Assembly (NCBI GenBank): GCA_005884745.1
Contig: VAZU01000141.1
Span: 6,604-13,874 of the forward strand
Direction: 5' to 3'
DNA: 7,271 nucleotides
Origin: Alphaproteobacteria bacterium
Lineage (GTDB): Bacteria; Pseudomonadota; Alphaproteobacteria; Rhizobiales; Xanthobacteraceae
A model generated the notes under the pieces. It was not told where the DNA came from and did no database searches. It worked only from the letters and a program-made list of their open reading frames with translations. The position numbers and the translations under genes were made by a program. Positions 5,304 through 7,271 of the stretch are shown here, piece by piece (positions within the stretch are counted from its first letter, which is position 1; each line of letters starts with the position of its first letter).

Positions 5304-5345
5304 AAGTCAGAGATCAGAGGTCAGAACGTAGAAGTCGGAAATCAG
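5304..5345. repeat. tandem heptamer tract, consensus about ARRTCAG
   Basis: Six consecutive 7-base units: AAGTCAG, AGATCAG, AGGTCAG, AACGTAG, AAGTCGG, AAATCAG, with a fading seventh (AGACCCA). The tract fills most of the 106-base spacer between the radical SAM gene and rnhB. It is similar to the AACTCGG units before ccrM. No coding potential and no obvious regulatory match are visible. Confidence 0.75.
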
Positions 5346-5396
5346 AGACCCATCCCGCCCGCACACAGGTGTTATTGCCCCCGGCAACATGGGGCC

Positions 5397-6095
5397 ATGA
5401 GTCGGAACGGTTCGCCCGCGCCTCGCCTGCCGCTGCCGGAAGGAGATATCCGTCCGACGTTCCGCCGGGAGCGCCGCGCCATCAACCGCGGCATCGCGCC
5501 GGTCGCGGGCTGCGACGAGGCGGGGAGGGGACCGCTCGCCGGGCCGGTCGTCGCCGCCGCGGTCATCCTCGATCCGGCGCGCATTCCTCGCGGGCTCGAC
5601 GATTCCAAGAAGCTCACCCCGGAAACGCGCGAGAAGCTCTATTGGAAGATCTGCGCCAGCGCCCAGGTCGCGGTGGCGTTCGCGCCGCCGACCCGGATCG
5701 ATTGCGACAACATTCGCCAGGCTTCGCTGTGGGCGCTGGCGTGCGCGGTGCGCGCGCTGCCGACCAGGCCGCGCCTGGTCTTCGTCGACGGCTGCGATCG
5801 CATCGCGGTTTCCTGCGATTGCCAAGCGGTGATCGGCGGCGACGGGCTCGTCGCCTCGATCGCGGCGGCCTCGATCGTCGCCAAGGTCACCCGCGACCGG
5901 CTGATGGCGCGGCTCGGGCTGGCCCATCCCGGCTACGGCTTCGAGCGCCACATGGGCTATAGCGTGCCCGAGCATTTCGAGGCGCTCTCGAAGCTCGGCC
6001 CCACCATTCATCATCGCCGCAGCTTTGCGCCGGTGGCGGAATTGCTGGGCCTCATCGTTTCGGCCGAGGAGCCGCCGCCGGAATTGCCGCTGTAG
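5397..6095 (+). CDS. rnhB: ribonuclease HII
   Basis: A 232-residue ribonuclease HII, which nicks DNA at misincorporated ribonucleotides and degrades the RNA of RNA-DNA hybrids in the cytoplasm. Seen: the catalytic pair D40-E41 in CDEAGRGPLAGPV with the GRG motif (43-45) that reads the RNA-DNA junction, DDSKKL (68-73), the third acid D131 in FVDG, the probable fourth D149 in IGGDG, and SIVAKVTRDR (159-168), followed by HPGYGFERHMGY (177-188). The first 30 residues (PAPRLPLPEGDIRPTFRRER) are an extension usual in alphaproteobacteria; the core begins near residue 33. Length is normal. The ATG at 5397 has only a weak ribosome site (TGGGG, five residues upstream region), and a small hairpin TTGCC-CCC-GGCAA (5375-5387) precedes it. 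It follows the radical SAM gene by 106 bases filled with repeats, so co-transcription is possible but not clear. Confidence 0.96.
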   Translation: MSRNGSPAPRLPLPEGDIRPTFRRERRAINRGIAPVAGCDEAGRGPLAGPVVAAAVILDPARIPRGLDDSKKLTPETREKLYWKICASAQVAVAFAPPTRIDCDNIRQASLWALACAVRALPTRPRLVFVDGCDRIAVSCDCQAVIGGDGLVASIAAASIVAKVTRDRLMARLGLAHPGYGFERHMGYSVPEHFEALSKLGPTIHHRRSFAPVAELLGLIVSAEEPPPELPL

Positions 6096-6109
6096 CCGCT
6101 TGCTCCTCG

Positions 6110-6221
6110 CTCTCCCCGCTGGGGAGAGGGATGGGGTGAGGGGGTTCGGGCATAAAGATGTTGAGATGGTTACCCCCTCACCCGCCCGCTGCGCGGGCGA
6201 CCTCTCCCCGCCGGGGAGAGG
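6110..6221. repeat. folded intergenic repeat (CTCTCCCC/GGGGAGAG type) after rnhB
   Basis: A 112-base element with a hairpin at each end: CTCTCCCC-GCT-GGGGAGAG (6110-6128) and CCTCTCCCC-GCC-GGGGAGAGG (6201-6221). Between them, GGGGTGAGGGGGT pairs with ACCCCCTCACCC (about 6132-6144 and 6171-6182), and a short hairpin GCCCGC-TGC-GCGGGC sits at 6184-6198. The ends are also inverted copies of each other, giving a cruciform-like whole. This type of element is widespread between genes in rhizobial genomes. It may end rnhB transcription, but no T-run follows. The remaining bases up to 6339 show nothing clear apart from a ribosome site. Confidence 0.78.
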
Positions 6222-6339
6222 TGGAGTTTGCCTCCGGTCCGGCGCACACGTAGGACTTTCCGGTTGCAATCAGCGGAACTCGGCGACATTGGACGACGAG
6301 CGCTGCGCCCGGGACACGAGTCAGGAGTAGGTCACGCGT

Positions 6340-7271
6340 ATGGCTTCTCTCTCGAGCGACACCCTTGCGGCCCGCCCGGTCTCGTCCGGGCCGATGCTCT
6401 ATGTGTCGCTGCTGGTGGAATTGCTGCGCTCGCGCCCGGAGCTGCTGTTCTGGATGGCGACGCTCGCGCAAGCCTTGCTGTGGACCCTGGTCCCGACGCT
6501 GACCTATTCGGCTCCGCCCGGCAACGTGCCGCTGGTGCTCGCCGCCGGCCACGAATGGGTGGCGGGCTCGCGCCTCGGACCGCCGCTCGCCAATTGGCTC
6601 GCGGAGATCGCGTTCGATCTGTTCGGGCACCGCCTCTTCGGCATCTATCTGTTGTCGCAGGTCTGCGTCGCGACGAGCTTCTGGGCGGTGTTCGCGCTGG
6701 GCCGCGCCATCGTCGGCGCGCATCACGCGGTGATGGCGGTGCTGCTGATGACCGGCATCATCGCGTTTTCGCTCCCGACTCCCGAGTTCGGCGCGCCGGT
6801 GCTGGCGATGCCGCTCACCGCGCTTTCCCTGCTGCATTACTGGCGGGCGGTCGGCGAGGACAGGCGACGCTACTGGCTCGTGCTCGGGCTCGATCTCGGC
6901 CTGCTGCTGCTGACCACCTATGCCGGATTGATCCTGCTGGGCCTGCTCGCGCTGTTCACGTTCTCGACCGCGCAGGGTCGCGCGAGCTTGGCCAATCTCG
7001 AGCCGTGGCTCGGCGGCATGGTCGCGGTGCTGATCGTTTTCCCGCACCTGATGTGGATCGATCGGACCGGCGGCGCTTCCGCGGAGCCGCTTCCCGACGC
7101 GTCGAGCCTGTTGATTGCCGCGGGACGTCTTGCCGGTTGGCTGCAGTCGGTCGGGTGGCTCGTCGCGTTTCACGCCGGCGCGCTCGTGCTGGTCGTGGTC
7201 GCGGGCGGGCTGAAGGTCGATCCGCGCACCGCGGCGCCGGTGTTCGAGCGTGCACCCGTGCCGCCGTTCGC
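6340..7271 (+). CDS. glycosyltransferase family 39 membrane protein (C-terminus cut by window edge)
   Basis: The open frame from the ATG at 6340 runs to the window end with no stop (310 residues). AGGAG at 6323-6327 precedes the start. The protein is a polytopic inner-membrane protein of the GT39 (PMT/ArnT-like) superfamily, which transfers sugars from polyprenyl-phosphate donors on the periplasmic side. Hydrophobic segments are seen at about residues 35-55, 98-120, 128-146, 153-168, 177-208, 224-240 and 268-290. The first large loop (56-97) holds AAGHEWVAGSRLGPPLANWL, where the family usually has its catalytic acid; E72 is the candidate. Other family-like parts are YLLSQVCVATSFWAVFALGR and HYWRAVGEDRRRYW followed by a Leu-rich helix. 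The sugar acceptor cannot be predicted. It stands 244 bases after rnhB, behind a folded repeat, and is probably transcribed separately. Confidence 0.85.
   Translation, partial: MASLSSDTLAARPVSSGPMLYVSLLVELLRSRPELLFWMATLAQALLWTLVPTLTYSAPPGNVPLVLAAGHEWVAGSRLGPPLANWLAEIAFDLFGHRLFGIYLLSQVCVATSFWAVFALGRAIVGAHHAVMAVLLMTGIIAFSLPTPEFGAPVLAMPLTALSLLHYWRAVGEDRRRYWLVLGLDLGLLLLTTYAGLILLGLLALFTFSTAQGRASLANLEPWLGGMVAVLIVFPHLMWIDRTGGASAEPLPDASSLLIAAGRLAGWLQSVGWLVAFHAGALVLVVVAGGLKVDPRTAAPVFERAPVPPF

Noticed and set aside
6110..6221. CRISPR array
   Set aside because: The repeated units are inverted, not direct, with no regular spacers; it is a single folded repeat element.
6178..7173. Minus-strand open frame of 331 codons at the right end
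   Set aside because: Rich in Arg, Gln and His with no domain; the plus strand encodes a hydrophobic GT39 protein with a ribosome site.

Overview
The window is GC-rich chromosomal DNA of an alphaproteobacterium, most likely from the Bradyrhizobium / Rhodopseudomonas / Xanthobacteraceae part of the Hyphomicrobiales (Rhizobiales). This rests on the gene set (a CcrM-type cell-cycle methyltransferase, a MarR-GNAT fusion, a PA0069-type radical SAM protein, MoaB, RNase HII), on a GTTC-N7-GTTC SOS box of the alphaproteobacterial type, and on three structured intergenic repeats. I see no phage, transposase, tRNA, rRNA or CRISPR array. No gene-free stretch exceeds 300 bases.

Layout, left to right. Bases 1-625 (minus) hold the N-terminal 208 residues of the CcrM adenine methyltransferase; its C-terminus lies beyond the left edge. 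A 277-base divergent spacer follows, with heptamer repeats, a possible CtrA box and a large inverted-repeat element. Next come ypfJ (neutral zinc metallopeptidase, 903-1817) and moaB (1828-2370), 10 bases apart and probably one operon. A cloverleaf-like repeat separates moaB from the convergent MarR-GNAT gene (2472-3395, minus). Upstream of that lies a small family-2 glycosyltransferase (3456-4043, minus), and an inverted-repeat operator candidate sits between the two. An AT-rich divergent spacer with a perfect GTTC-N7-GTTC box precedes a PA0069-family radical SAM gene (4200-5290, plus). rnhB (5397-6095), another folded repeat, and the start of a membrane glycosyltransferase of family 39 (6340 to the right edge) complete the window.

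The most notable observation concerns the radical SAM gene. Its first 67 residues are in one frame and the rest in another, and a conserved segment of roughly 15 residues just before the radical SAM cluster is missing. This looks like an internal deletion of about 46 bases that also shifts the frame. The same gene carries a perfect alphaproteobacterial LexA box 24 bases before its start codon. So a gene that looks wired into the DNA-damage response appears broken, or is misassembled here. The second focus is the 5' end of ccrM, which combines a perfect 28-base palindrome, three GANTC sites (the enzyme's expected target) and a one-mismatch CtrA box upstream.

No wholly new system is evident. 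The genes are mostly housekeeping or conserved accessory genes of this bacterial order.
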